Assembly (NCBI GenBank): GCA_902773895.1
Contig: CACYGB010000002.1
Span: 1-61,134 of the forward strand
DNA length: 61,134 nt
Source: an uncultured Eubacteriales bacterium
GTDB lineage: Bacteria > Bacillota > Clostridia > Christensenellales > Aristaeellaceae
Direction: 5' to 3'
Positions 53,200-61,134 of this stretch are shown here, piece by piece. The first letter of the stretch is position 1. Every line of letters begins with the position of its first letter. The translations under genes were made by a program, and so were the position numbers. Below the pieces are notes generated by a model. It worked only from the letters and a program-made list of their open reading frames with translations. It made no database searches and was not told where the DNA came from.

Positions 53200-54750
53200 T
53201 CAATCGGCCTCCGTCGGATCCGTCTTTCCGATGGCTGCGGTCATACCGGTCAGGGCGCGCTGCAGCTGGGAAATGGCAGTGATGCAGTTCTCGGTTTCCT
53301 GACGGTACTGGGCCGCCTGATCCGGCATGCTGCCGGAAATCGTTTTCAGGTCATCCAGCTTTTCATTCATGGCGCTCAGCACGCTGTGGATGTTCTCGTC
53401 AAACATGCCCAGCGCCCGGGAGAACCCGCCGGTAATATCCTTCACAAAACTGGTGTACGTATCCGACAGTTCCTTGGCGGATGCGTCCATCTGCCCGGCG
53501 ATGCGGCCGGCAGTGTTGATGGAGCCTTCGTTCTGCTCCCGCACCGTGTTCAGCACGCCTGTGCTCCACACCGCGTAATCCTGCATGGTCTTTTGCAATT
53601 CTATTTGGGCGTCCTTCAGCTTCTGGAGGAAGTCCGCCTGTTCCTGAGAGGCGGTCATGATGCCGGACAGCACCTGGGAGCCGTGGGTCAGGAACGCGCC
53701 GCTGCTGTCCTGCGCCTGTTCGATGGTGCCAATGTAGTTTTCAAAGCGTTCCATCACCCGCTGGGTCACGCTCTGCACCTGGGCCATGCCGGTCAGGATC
53801 TGATCCGCGGCAGCCATGGTCCGCTCCAGGGAATCATAGGAAACGGACTGCGCCTGGTTGATGGCAGACAGGGTCTGGCCCAGCTGCACAAACTGGTTGC
53901 CCAGGGAACGGTTCATCTGGGCGATAAACTGGTTGGCAATGTTGTTGACGCCGTCGATCTGTGCCTGGGTCTGGCCCAGGATAAACTGGTTCATGCTCTG
54001 GGCCACCGGCACCAGGGACTGCTCCACCGAAGACAGGATGCCCTCGCTGACGCGCGCGCTCAGATCGCCGCTCATCCGGCGCAGCATCGCCGCCCGGTCC
54101 TCCTGCTGGCAGATCAACTGCACCGTATCCTCCAGGGGCTTTTGCATCACCAGATCGGAAAAAGCGTCGTTAAAATCGTCAATGGCGCGGGTGGCGCTTC
54201 CGTAAGCCATCCGGTTGAGCATATTAAACACCAGGGAGCACGCCACGCCGGCGATGGACGTGGTAAACGCGTACGTCATGCCGCCGATCAGCTGGGGAAT
54301 GCTTTCCATGGTTTTGGCCGCGTCCGTCATATCCAGTCCGCCCAGGCCCCGCATCAGGCCGATGAAGGTGCCCAGGATGCCCAGACTGGTCAACAGGCTG
54401 GGAACCACCTCGGCCAGCTGCGCGTGGCCCACCGCATAAATCACCGTATCATCGTTAACGTAGTCTTCCACGTTGCAGTTCAGCCCCCGGGCATCCAGCT
54501 GCTCCGCGTTCACCAGGAACCGCCGCCACGGCCCCTGCATTTCCCGGCCCAGGAACAGGGCGTCCTGCCATACAGGCCGGCCGTCGCCGCTGTTGGTTTC
54601 CAGCGAGCGGATGCCGCGCCGAAGCTTCCCGGCGGCGCGGCGCACCGGCAGCACACATTTGGCAATCCCGATAACAGCTACCAGCGCGATAGCCAGATAA
54701 ATCAAAAAATCCGTTACATTCGCAGCGAGGCTTCTTAAAATATCATTCAC
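53200..54750 (-). CDS. MotA/ExbB/ZorA-like stator protein with long helical tail
   Basis: A first membrane helix (about 14-33), then a pair at about 110-135 and 150-175 with the signature LTSLGILGTFIGLMRGL and YAFTTSIAGVACSLVF, define the MotA/TolQ/ExbB channel family. The final 330 residues are predicted helical and rich in Gln, Asn and Ala, the hallmark of ZorA-type proteins, not MotA. GTG 54750 follows AAGGAG by 8 bases. Flagellar genes are absent. The combination predicts a proton- or sodium-driven complex with a cytoplasmic stalk. Confidence 0.85.
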   Translation of the reverse strand: MNDILRSLAANVTDFLIYLAIALVAVIGIAKCVLPVRRAAGKLRRGIRSLETNSGDGRPVWQDALFLGREMQGPWRRFLVNAEQLDARGLNCNVEDYVNDDTVIYAVGHAQLAEVVPSLLTSLGILGTFIGLMRGLGGLDMTDAAKTMESIPQLIGGMTYAFTTSIAGVACSLVFNMLNRMAYGSATRAIDDFNDAFSDLVMQKPLEDTVQLICQQEDRAAMLRRMSGDLSARVSEGILSSVEQSLVPVAQSMNQFILGQTQAQIDGVNNIANQFIAQMNRSLGNQFVQLGQTLSAINQAQSVSYDSLERTMAAADQILTGMAQVQSVTQRVMERFENYIGTIEQAQDSSGAFLTHGSQVLSGIMTASQEQADFLQKLKDAQIELQKTMQDYAVWSTGVLNTVREQNEGSINTAGRIAGQMDASAKELSDTYTSFVKDITGGFSRALGMFDENIHSVLSAMNEKLDDLKTISGSMPDQAAQYRQETENCITAISQLQRALTGMTAAIGKTDPTEAD

Positions 54751-54789
54751 AGGCCCCACTCCTTTCCACACGGGTATGATCTCCTTCTT

Positions 54790-54818
54790 ATTGTAACGGA
54801 TTTCTACTTAAAAAGCAA
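54790..54818 (-). promoter_or_regulatory. Promoter of the ZorAB-like operon
   Basis: On the minus strand TTGCTT (54813-54818) and TACAAT (54790-54795) are 17 bp apart. Confidence 0.75.
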
Positions 54819-54885
54819 TAAATTTGTAATAAATAATTCCTTTTCAACAGAAAAATTTACGATTCGTCACGTTTTCTCCATGAAT

Positions 54886-54914
54886 TTGCATTTCCATGTG
54901 GAATATGGTATGCT
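54886..54914 (+). promoter_or_regulatory. Promoter of the CapA-like gene
   Basis: TTGCAT (54886-54891) and TATGCT (54909-54914) are 17 bp apart, divergent from the ZorAB-like promoter. Confidence 0.65.
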
Positions 54915-54948
54915 ACCAACAGCCCGGATTCCTGTCAAGGAGGTTTTT

Positions 54949-56046
54949 ATGCGCCGTTTTTACCTGCTGTTTTCCCTGCTGATGCTTTTATTTTCCGTCT
55001 TTTCCGCCGCTTGTGCCGAAGTGAAGCCCGCCAAAGTTTATGAAGCCCCCAAACAGATCGTGATCACCTTTGCCGGGGATTGCACCATCGGCTGCACCCC
55101 CACCCAGCGGAACAGCGCATCGGGGTTTGAAGCGGTGGTAAAAAAGGAAGGGTATCAGTATCCCTTCGCCCGCATGAAACGGTTGTTCAGCGGTGACGAC
55201 CTGACAGTGGTCAATCTGGAAGGCGTATTCTATAATCACGAAGCCAACCGTGTCCGGAAAACCTATAATTTCCGGGCGCCCACCAGTTTTGTCAAGGTGC
55301 TGCAGCTGGGCAGCATCGAAGCCGTTTCCATCGCCAACAACCATATTTACGATTACGGGATCCGCGGCCAGCAGGTCACGGTGGAAACGCTGAACAAGGC
55401 TAAAATCGGCTGGTTCGGCACCACGGAAAACACCCGGAAAACCTTTGTTTACAAAAAGGACGGCATCAAAATCGGCTTCATGGCCGTCTATGACCGTTTC
55501 TATAACGGGGCCAACAATCGCGAATTTGCCCTGAATGCCGTCAAAAAGCTGAAAAGGGACGGCTGCCAGGTGGTCATTGCCTGTCTGCACGGCGGCGTGG
55601 AATACCAGCTGTGGCACGACAGGAGCCAGGAAAACATTGCCCACGCCCTGACGGCAGCCGGCGCGGACATCGTGATCGGCCATCATCCCCACGTGATCGA
55701 AGGAATTGAAGTGAAAAACGGCCGCACCATCCTGTGGAGCCTGGGCAATTTCGTCTTCGGCGGCAATCCGCGGATCAAAACCCCGGAAACCCAGCATACG
55801 TACGTGGCCCGCTTCACCTTCTCCTTTGACGAAAAGAGCACCTATCTGGGCCATCAGCTGAACATCATTCCGTGCCATATGTCCGGCGAAATGGACTACA
55901 ACAATTACCAGCCCCACATGGTACAGGCCCGGTACGCCCGGGAGGTGCTGCAGCAGATTCAGGACGACACCAAAGGGCTGAAACTCAAGCCGTATATCAA
56001 AGGCGTGGGCGCCATTCAGGAATTTGTGAAAGCGCCGAAAAAATAA
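54949..56046 (+). CDS. Exported CapA-family metallophosphatase-like protein
   Basis: A signal peptide (about 1-23) precedes the CapA domain with its ligand motifs intact: ITFAGDCTIGCT, VVNLEGVF, IANNHIYDYG, CLHGGVEYQLWHD and GHHPHVIEG. The CapA/PgsA family is linked to poly-gamma-glutamate or other envelope polymers. Many stand-alone members have unknown substrates. The 365-residue length is typical. AAGGAGG precedes the ATG. No PgsB or PgsC genes are nearby. Confidence 0.85.
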   Translation: MRRFYLLFSLLMLLFSVFSAACAEVKPAKVYEAPKQIVITFAGDCTIGCTPTQRNSASGFEAVVKKEGYQYPFARMKRLFSGDDLTVVNLEGVFYNHEANRVRKTYNFRAPTSFVKVLQLGSIEAVSIANNHIYDYGIRGQQVTVETLNKAKIGWFGTTENTRKTFVYKKDGIKIGFMAVYDRFYNGANNREFALNAVKKLKRDGCQVVIACLHGGVEYQLWHDRSQENIAHALTAAGADIVIGHHPHVIEGIEVKNGRTILWSLGNFVFGGNPRIKTPETQHTYVARFTFSFDEKSTYLGHQLNIIPCHMSGEMDYNNYQPHMVQARYAREVLQQIQDDTKGLKLKPYIKGVGAIQEFVKAPKK

Positions 56047-56056
56047 CCGTTTTATC

Positions 56057-56085
56057 TTGTCAAGCAGAAGAAAACGCTGTAAAAT
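56057..56085 (+). promoter_or_regulatory. Probable promoter of hprK
   Basis: TTGTCA (56057-56062) and TAAAAT (56080-56085) are 17 bp apart. Confidence 0.65.
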
Positions 56086-56121
56086 ACAGGATAGTCATAC
56101 CATGCTATCTGGAGGCTGCCC

Positions 56122-57048
56122 ATGATCAACGCTGAAGATTTCATCCAGGCCCTGTCCCTGCAGGTGCTGTCCCCTACCAGCCGAAAAAACTGGGACATCC
56201 ATTCTGCGGAACTGAACCGGCCCGGATTGCAGTTTGTCGGGTTTTACGAGCACTTTGCCTATGACCGGCCCCAGGTCGTCGGCCTGACGGAAATGAGCTA
56301 CCTGGAATCTCTGCCCGACACCGTGCGCAGGGATCGTCTGGAAACCTTTTTTTCCAGCAATCTTTGCTGCGTAATCCTGTGCCGCGGCATGTTGCCCACC
56401 GACGATATGATCGAGCTGGCCGCCGCCCACGACGTGGCGCTGCTGCGCACCGAACAGGTGACCACCAAATTTGTGGTGGCCGCCATGCATTACCTGAACC
56501 ACTGCCTGGCGCCCCGGGCCACCCTGCACGGCGTGCTGGTGGATGTGTACGGCGTGGGCGTGCTGATCACCGGCGAAAGCGGCGTGGGCAAAAGCGAAGC
56601 TGCGCTGGAGCTGGTCAAGCGCGGGCATCAGCTGGTGGCCGACGACGTGGTGGACGTATGCCGGGTCACGGAAAGCCGCCTGATCGGCGAATCGCCTGAA
56701 ACGGTGCGGCATTTTATGGAAATTCGCGGCATCGGCATCATTGATATCAAGGCCATGTACGGCATCAGCGCCGTTCTCTCCAGCAAATCCATCGACCTGG
56801 TGATTCATCTGGAAGCATGGAAGGAAAAGAAAGCGTATGACCGGCTGGGCCTCACCGATGATTTCACCACCATCATGGACGTACGGGTGCCCCAAATCGT
56901 GCTGCCTGTGCGGCCCGGCAGGAACCTGGCGGTGGTCATCGAAGTGGCGGCCCGGAACTTCTCCCTGAAGCAGATGGGCTATTCCGCCGCGCAGGAGCTG
57001 GACCGCCGGCTGACGGAAATGATGATGAACGGAAAGAAAGACAATTAA
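56122..57048 (+). CDS. hprK: HPr kinase/phosphorylase
   Basis: HprK phosphorylates HPr on Ser46 and drives carbon catabolite control. The P-loop GESGVGKSE (about 153-161), the preceding H of the CAP-like segment and the signature MEIRGIGIIDIKAMYG are present. The 308-residue length is typical. It lies 28 bases before a ROK glucokinase, which fits a sugar-control unit. Confidence 0.95.
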   Translation: MINAEDFIQALSLQVLSPTSRKNWDIHSAELNRPGLQFVGFYEHFAYDRPQVVGLTEMSYLESLPDTVRRDRLETFFSSNLCCVILCRGMLPTDDMIELAAAHDVALLRTEQVTTKFVVAAMHYLNHCLAPRATLHGVLVDVYGVGVLITGESGVGKSEAALELVKRGHQLVADDVVDVCRVTESRLIGESPETVRHFMEIRGIGIIDIKAMYGISAVLSSKSIDLVIHLEAWKEKKAYDRLGLTDDFTTIMDVRVPQIVLPVRPGRNLAVVIEVAARNFSLKQMGYSAAQELDRRLTEMMMNGKKDN

Positions 57049-57076
57049 TCCAAGGATTTCAGAAAGGATGATCCGT

Positions 57077-58024
57077 ATGGCGTACAATATCGGCATTGAT
57101 CTGGGCGGAACCAACATCGCCGTTGGCGTTGTGGACGAGCAGGGCAATATCCTTTCCCAGACCAGCACCCCCACCCTGGCCGCCCGGCCGTTTGCCGAAC
57201 TGGTAAAGGATATGGCCCGGTGCATCACCGAGGTGCTGACTCAGGCGAACCTGGAAGAAAAAGACATTGAATCCGTGGGCATCGGCATTCCCGGCGTGGC
57301 CGATCAAAAGCTGGGCAAGGTGATTTTCTGCACCAACCTGGGCTGGCACGACATCCCGCTGCGGGAAGAACTGCAGAAGTATTTCAATAAGCCCGTATAC
57401 ATCGACAACGACGCCACGGTGGCCGGCCTGGCGGAAAGCTATGCCGGCATCAGCAAGGGCTGCCAGAGCAGCGTTTTCCTGACCCTGGGCACCGGCGTCG
57501 GTGCCGGCATCACCATCAACGGCAAGCCCTGGAGCGGCGCCCATGGCGTGGGCAGCGAATTGGGCCACATGACGCTGGTGGTGGACGGTGTTCCCTGCAC
57601 CTGCGGCAACGACGGCTGCGTGGAGCGCTACTGCTCTGCCACCGCCATCATCCGCATGGCCCGTCAGGCCTGCCTGGGCTATCCCGAATCGCTGATCATG
57701 AAACTGGCCGGCAACGATCCGGACAAGATCGACGCCCGCATCGTCATTGACGCGGCCAAGGCCGGCGATAATACCGCCGTGCAGGTGTTCAACCGCTTTT
57801 CCAAGTATCTGGCCATTACGGTGAATAACATCACTGCGTTCCTGGATCCTGAAATGATCGTGCTGGGCGGCGGCGTCAGCAAAGCAGGGCAATTCCTGCT
57901 GGATAACGTGCGGGCACAGCTGCCCCGGTACCTGATGTACAAGAATCTGCCTTCCCCCAAGCTGGAATTGGCCCGGCTGGGCAACGAGGCCGGCATCATC
58001 GGCGCGGCTATGCTGGGCCGGTAA
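57077..58024 (+). CDS. ROK-family glucokinase
   Basis: The ATP motif [16 protein letters not shown], the ROK signature with C-x-C-G-x2-G-C ([10 protein letters not shown]) and [10 protein letters not shown] are visible. ROK kinases phosphorylate glucose or related sugars in the cytoplasm. The ATG at 57077 has AAAGG upstream at good spacing; an ATG at 57068 abuts it and is less likely. Confidence 0.9.
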   Translation: MAYNIGIDLGGTNIAVGVVDEQGNILSQTSTPTLAARPFAELVKDMARCITEVLTQANLEEKDIESVGIGIPGVADQKLGKVIFCTNLGWHDIPLREELQKYFNKPVYIDNDATVAGLAESYAGISKGCQSSVFLTLGTGVGAGITINGKPWSGAHGVGSELGHMTLVVDGVPCTCGNDGCVERYCSATAIIRMARQACLGYPESLIMKLAGNDPDKIDARIVIDAAKAGDNTAVQVFNRFSKYLAITVNNITAFLDPEMIVLGGGVSKAGQFLLDNVRAQLPRYLMYKNLPSPKLELARLGNEAGIIGAAMLGR

Positions 58025-58074
58025 ACCACCTTTCGAAAACGCTTCAAATCCACTTCTTTCCCGGTTTCTATCAC

Positions 58075-58099
58075 TTGCTTCTTTGCGAAGCAATTATTT
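58075..58099 (+). terminator. Weak terminator-like hairpin before asnS
   Basis: TTGCTTC (58075-58081) and GAAGCAA (58087-58093) form a 7-bp stem with a 5-base loop and a short T-rich tail. It may limit read-through from the glucokinase gene. Confidence 0.4.
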
Positions 58100-58112
58100 G
58101 GAGGTCACCGCC

Positions 58113-59501
58113 ATGGAATATGATGTTCGCCAGCTTTTCCGCCAAACCCCTGCGGATCAAAGCCAGGTCACTGTGTCCGGCTGGGTGCGCACCCTGCGCG
58201 ACAGCAAGGCTTTTGCTTTCATCGAATTAAACGACGGTACGTTTTTCAAGAACGTACAGATCGTGTGCGAAGAGGAAAATCTGGCCAATTTCAAGGAAGT
58301 GACAAAAATCACCCTGGGCAGCGCCATCACCGTCACCGGCATCCTGGCCCTGACCCCCGAAATGAAGCAGCCCTTTGAAATCAAAGCCTCCCAGGTGGAT
58401 ATCGTGGGGCTCAGCGATCCCGATTATCCGCTCCAGAAAAAGCGCCACACGTTTGAATACCTGCGCACCCAGGCGCATCTGCGGCCCCGCACCAACACCT
58501 TCAGCGCCGTGTTCCGCATCCGTTCCCTGGCGGCCCAGGCCATTCACGCCTTCTTTGCCAGCCGGAATTTCGTCTATGTGCACACGCCCATCATCACCAC
58601 CTCCGACGCTGAAGGCGCCGGCGAAATGTTCCGCGCCACCACGCTGGATCTGAACAACCTGCCCCGGGATGAGCACGGCAAGGTGCTGGATAAGGAAGAT
58701 TTCTTCGGCCGTCCGGCCAACCTGAGCGTGTCCGGCCAGCTGAACGTGGAATGCTACGCCCAGGCCTTCCGGAACGTGTACACCTTCGGGCCCACCTTCC
58801 GGGCGGAAAAATCCTATACGCCCCGGCATGCCGCCGAGTTCTGGATGATCGAACCGGAAATCGCCTTTGCCGACCTGGAAGACGATATGGTGCTGGCGGA
58901 AGACATGCTCAAATATGTCATCGCCGACGTGATGGCCAAAGCGCCGGAGGAAATGGCGTTCCTGAACCAGTTCGTGGACAAGGGCCTCATCGAACGGCTG
59001 AACCACGTGGTCAGCAGCAAATTCGCCCGGGTCAGCTACACCGACGCCATCGACATCCTGCAAAAAGCCGACAAGAAATTCGATTACCCCGTTCATTGGG
59101 GCATGGATATTCAAACCGAGCACGAACGTTACCTGGCGGAAGAGCATTTCGGCTGCCCGGTGTGCGTATTCAATTACCCCAAGGACATCAAGGCCTTCTA
59201 TATGCGCCAGAACGATGACGGCAAAACAGTAGCCGAGGTGGACGTGCTGGTGCCCGGCATCGGCGAACTGATCGGCGGCAGCCAGCGCGAAGAGAGGCTG
59301 GACGTGCTGGAAGCCCGGATCAAGGAGCTGGGCCTGGACATGAATTCCTACTGGTGGTACCTGGAACTGCGGAAATACGGCACCACGCCCCATGCCGGCT
59401 TCGGCCTGGGCTTTGAGCGCCTGATCATGTACCTCACCGGCATCTCCAACATCCGAGACGTGCTGCCCTTCCCCCGCACCACCGGCAGCGCCGAATTCTG
59501 A
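58113..59501 (+). CDS. asnS: Asparaginyl-tRNA synthetase
   Basis: An N-terminal OB anticodon-binding domain ([18 protein letters not shown]) is followed by class II motifs, including [19 protein letters not shown] and the C-terminal [15 protein letters not shown]. The 462-residue length is normal. The presence of AsnRS means Asn-tRNA can be charged directly. GGAGG precedes ATG 58113. There is no T-box in the 88-base spacer. Confidence 0.96.
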   Translation: MEYDVRQLFRQTPADQSQVTVSGWVRTLRDSKAFAFIELNDGTFFKNVQIVCEEENLANFKEVTKITLGSAITVTGILALTPEMKQPFEIKASQVDIVGLSDPDYPLQKKRHTFEYLRTQAHLRPRTNTFSAVFRIRSLAAQAIHAFFASRNFVYVHTPIITTSDAEGAGEMFRATTLDLNNLPRDEHGKVLDKEDFFGRPANLSVSGQLNVECYAQAFRNVYTFGPTFRAEKSYTPRHAAEFWMIEPEIAFADLEDDMVLAEDMLKYVIADVMAKAPEEMAFLNQFVDKGLIERLNHVVSSKFARVSYTDAIDILQKADKKFDYPVHWGMDIQTEHERYLAEEHFGCPVCVFNYPKDIKAFYMRQNDDGKTVAEVDVLVPGIGELIGGSQREERLDVLEARIKELGLDMNSYWWYLELRKYGTTPHAGFGLGFERLIMYLTGISNIRDVLPFPRTTGSAEF

Positions 59502-59601
59502 TCAATTGTCTGCTGACGCTTGAAAGACCGCTCTTTGCAGGATTCCCGTTTCTTCCTTTCCCTTTTCGACCGTGATGGAAAGCCCATAAGGAGGAATCCG
59601 C

Positions 59602-60507
59602 ATGAAAGCATCCCTTCGGTTCCTGTCGGTCCTTCTGGCCCTGCTGCTTGCGTCTGTTCCGGTGTGCTTCGCCGCTGAAACACCCGATACGGAATACAAG
59701 CCGGGCCTTCAAAGAACGGAAGCGCAGTTTGGCTGCGACACGGCTGCCAATGTAGCCAAAGCGTACCAAATCAAGCTGAAAAGCGGCGTGCCGCTGTACA
59801 AGCCCAAAAGCGCCCAGCCGCTGAATGCTTACCTCGTTACCCACAACGACTGCCAGGTGGGGATCGACGGGGATGATATGTACAAGGTCAGCGCGAAAGG
59901 CCTGGTTTCCAGCATCACCTCGTATCTGCGGGATTGGGCGGACGCCATTGAAACGGAAGCGGACGGCGTGATCCGCTTTGTGGAGAATCCTGACGATGCG
60001 GATCTGCTGATTTCCGCCTGCCAAACCTTCCGCTATGTGGGTAAATACAAAGAGCAGGGCAGCAGCAACAGAGCCAAAGTCTATTCCTGCACAGTGAAAA
60101 TAGACGCCTATCAATTGTCCAATACCTCCCATCACACCAGCATGAGCCTGACGAACAAGCCTGGAAAATCCGTTTCCGCCGCCGTTGGCACCACAACGAT
60201 CTGGATGCGCGCCCCGGAAGTGAAGGACAATAAAAAGCTGACCAGCTTTGTGGACGCCATTCTGAAATGGTACGGCATGGGAGCCAAGAAAGGCTCCGCA
60301 AGCAAGCTGGTCAAGCCGGTTCAAACAGCGCTGGTCCAGCGCGGGTATCTGGACAGCAAAATCGACGGAAAATTCGGTGCGAAAACGGAAACCGCCCTGA
60401 AGCTGCTGCAGAAAGACTACGGGCTGAAGGAAACCGGAAAGGTGGACCGCGCCACGTTGCTGGCCCTGTATTACGATCAGGAAAGCGCCAAATACGTCGG
60501 CAAGTAG
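59602..60507 (+). CDS. Secreted protein with C-terminal peptidoglycan-binding domain
   Basis: A signal peptide (about 1-24) is followed by an unrecognised domain of about 200 residues, then a PG_binding_1 module (about 235-295: PVQTALVQRGYLDSKIDGKFGAKTE). It is likely retained in the cell wall. No catalytic motif is visible in the middle. AAGGAGG lies upstream, and a terminator follows. Confidence 0.75.
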   Translation: MKASLRFLSVLLALLLASVPVCFAAETPDTEYKPGLQRTEAQFGCDTAANVAKAYQIKLKSGVPLYKPKSAQPLNAYLVTHNDCQVGIDGDDMYKVSAKGLVSSITSYLRDWADAIETEADGVIRFVENPDDADLLISACQTFRYVGKYKEQGSSNRAKVYSCTVKIDAYQLSNTSHHTSMSLTNKPGKSVSAAVGTTTIWMRAPEVKDNKKLTSFVDAILKWYGMGAKKGSASKLVKPVQTALVQRGYLDSKIDGKFGAKTETALKLLQKDYGLKETGKVDRATLLALYYDQESAKYVGK

Positions 60508-61010
60508 TTTTCCCGCACGCTTCTTCACGAGAAGTCCTGGTGCCTGTTCCGGCAACCCACCGCATCAACGCATGTAGCGGAGCTTCCCCTCTCCAGGGGA
60601 AGCTTTCATTTACCCTCCTTCCCTCAGGGTAGAAGGCGTCCGGCGAACAGAATGGATGAAGCGGCCGATGAACAGAATACCCTGCCAACGATGGGACCAT
60701 CCATAAAACGAAGGCTCGGAAACCGGGCAAAACTGGAATGTAAGCATCAGCGGAGACACAAAGATAAACATTCTGGAATTGCTGGCAAAATTCAAGATTT
60801 CACTGAAGCAGTTCCTCGGTCAGGAGCAATCCTGATCGGGGTTATTTGCAGGATTATCAGGATATGTAACGAATAATCACTTTCAAAAGGCCATGTTTTC
60901 TGGTACATTGATTGTGCCATAAAACATAGTCGTTTTGGATTTGGCAGTAGCGACTTAACTTTTGAGTTATATAGCGATCGACAAATCGGGATTTGCGGAG
61001 GTGTAAGCAA
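60508..61010. other. Hairpin-rich spacer turning AT-rich
   Basis: The first part carries several inverted repeats, including a perfect 10-bp terminator stem, and no convincing gene. From about 60860 the base composition becomes clearly AT-richer up to the next gene. A 74-codon open frame at 60652 has no ribosome site, and I do not annotate it. Confidence 0.5.
60579..60611 (+). terminator. Intrinsic terminator after the peptidoglycan-binding protein gene
   Basis: AGCTTCCCCT (60581-60590) and AGGGGAAGCT (60595-60604) form a perfect 10-bp stem with a 4-base loop, followed by a short T-rich tail. Confidence 0.7.
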
Positions 61011-61134
61011 ATGGAATACAGGATCGAGAACTTGTCAAAGGAAGAAGCCGATTATATTGGCGAAAAGATAAATGAGATCGTGCCGTGTGAAGTGGATGCG
61101 GACGAAGAAAAATTTGTGCTCAAAATCGATAACG
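61011..61134 (+). CDS. Start of a GNAT-like acetyltransferase (C-terminus off window)
   Basis: ATG 61011 follows GGAGGTG and opens 41 codons to the window end, beginning MEYRIENLSKEEADYIGEKI. The opening resembles GNAT-family proteins, but too little is visible to be sure. The local sequence is AT-richer than the rest of the window. Confidence 0.45.
   Translation, partial: MEYRIENLSKEEADYIGEKINEIVPCEVDADEEKFVLKIDN

Noticed and set aside
52203-54750. Flagellar MotAB
   Set aside because: No flagellar or chemotaxis genes are nearby, and the long ZorA-type tail and long ZorB-type coiled coil do not fit MotAB.
52203-54750. Complete Zorya defence system
   Set aside because: No ZorC, ZorD helicase or ZorE nuclease is encoded in the flanking genes.
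58025-58112. T-box riboswitch before asnS
   Set aside because: The spacer is only 88 bases and lacks the T-box sequence and specifier stem; only a small hairpin is present.
60652-60876. A 74-codon open frame in the terminal spacer
   Set aside because: It has no ribosome site and no recognisable features, and it overlaps the hairpin-rich region.

Overview
The window looks like a chromosome segment of a monoderm Firmicute of class Clostridia. It is fairly GC-rich, with AT-rich spacers. It carries an uninterrupted Firmicutes housekeeping block (yicC-remA-gmk-rpoZ-coaBC-priA-def-fmt-rsmB-rlmN-prpC-prkC-rsgA-rpe-rsmA), a PASTA kinase/PP2C pair, HprK, type III pantothenate kinase and relics of sporulation genes. 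Consensus TTGACA/TATAAT promoters with 17-bp spacers and GGAGG ribosome sites are common. A gut or rumen lineage related to Christensenellales is my guess and is not proven by the sequence.

Layout. 1-5.1 kb: the N-terminal part of an unusual solute-binding protein with its promoter and leader hairpin, a VanY-type carboxypeptidase, an ECF sigma/anti-sigma pair and RNase HI. 5.2-6.9 kb: frameshifted spoIVFA and spoIVFB behind a sigma-E-like promoter. 6.8-10 kb: C39-like peptidase, YebC, DinB-like protein and ProC. 10-12 kb: an XRE regulator with an in-frame TGA, then two tandem esterases. 12-13.8 kb: an Lsa-type ABC-F gene behind a structured leader with tiny ORFs. 13.8-15.9 kb: sugar nucleotidyltransferase plus sugar kinase. 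15.9-30.1 kb: the housekeeping operon, with start/stop overlaps throughout. 30-36 kb: a small basic protein, MATE transporter, C39-like protein, SpoIID/LytB-SH3 protein, acetyltransferase and PrmA. 36-41.4 kb: PHP protein, PmbA/TldD, a HAD protein lacking its usual nucleophile, a DUF1614-like protein and tRNA-Arg. 41.5-43.8 kb: an E2-like protein without its catalytic His and a broken GH18 gene. 44-48 kb: panT-coaX-hom plus a degenerate CapA-like protein. 48-51 kb: DegV, MurI, a membrane protein and a collapsed gpr-spoIIP locus. 51-54.8 kb: an apparent four-gene operon of ZorA-like and ZorB-like stator proteins, a membrane-anchored protein and a VanX-like dipeptidase. 54.9-60.5 kb: intact CapA-like protein, HprK, ROK glucokinase, AsnS and a peptidoglycan-binding protein. 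60.5 kb to the end: a hairpin-rich, increasingly AT-rich spacer and the start of an acetyltransferase-like gene.

Two themes stand out. First, all clear gene lesions (spoIVFA, spoIVFB, gpr, spoIIP, the XRE regulator and GH18) fall in dispensable genes, and none fall in the many housekeeping genes. This argues for real gene decay, including loss of sporulation, rather than sequencing noise. Second, cell-envelope functions recur: VanY, VanX, MurI, two CapA-like proteins, SpoIID/LytB, PrkC and a peptidoglycan-binding protein. The most intriguing unit is the ZorAB-like motor in one transcription unit with a D-Ala-D-Ala dipeptidase and without the ZorC, ZorD or ZorE partners of Zorya defence systems.
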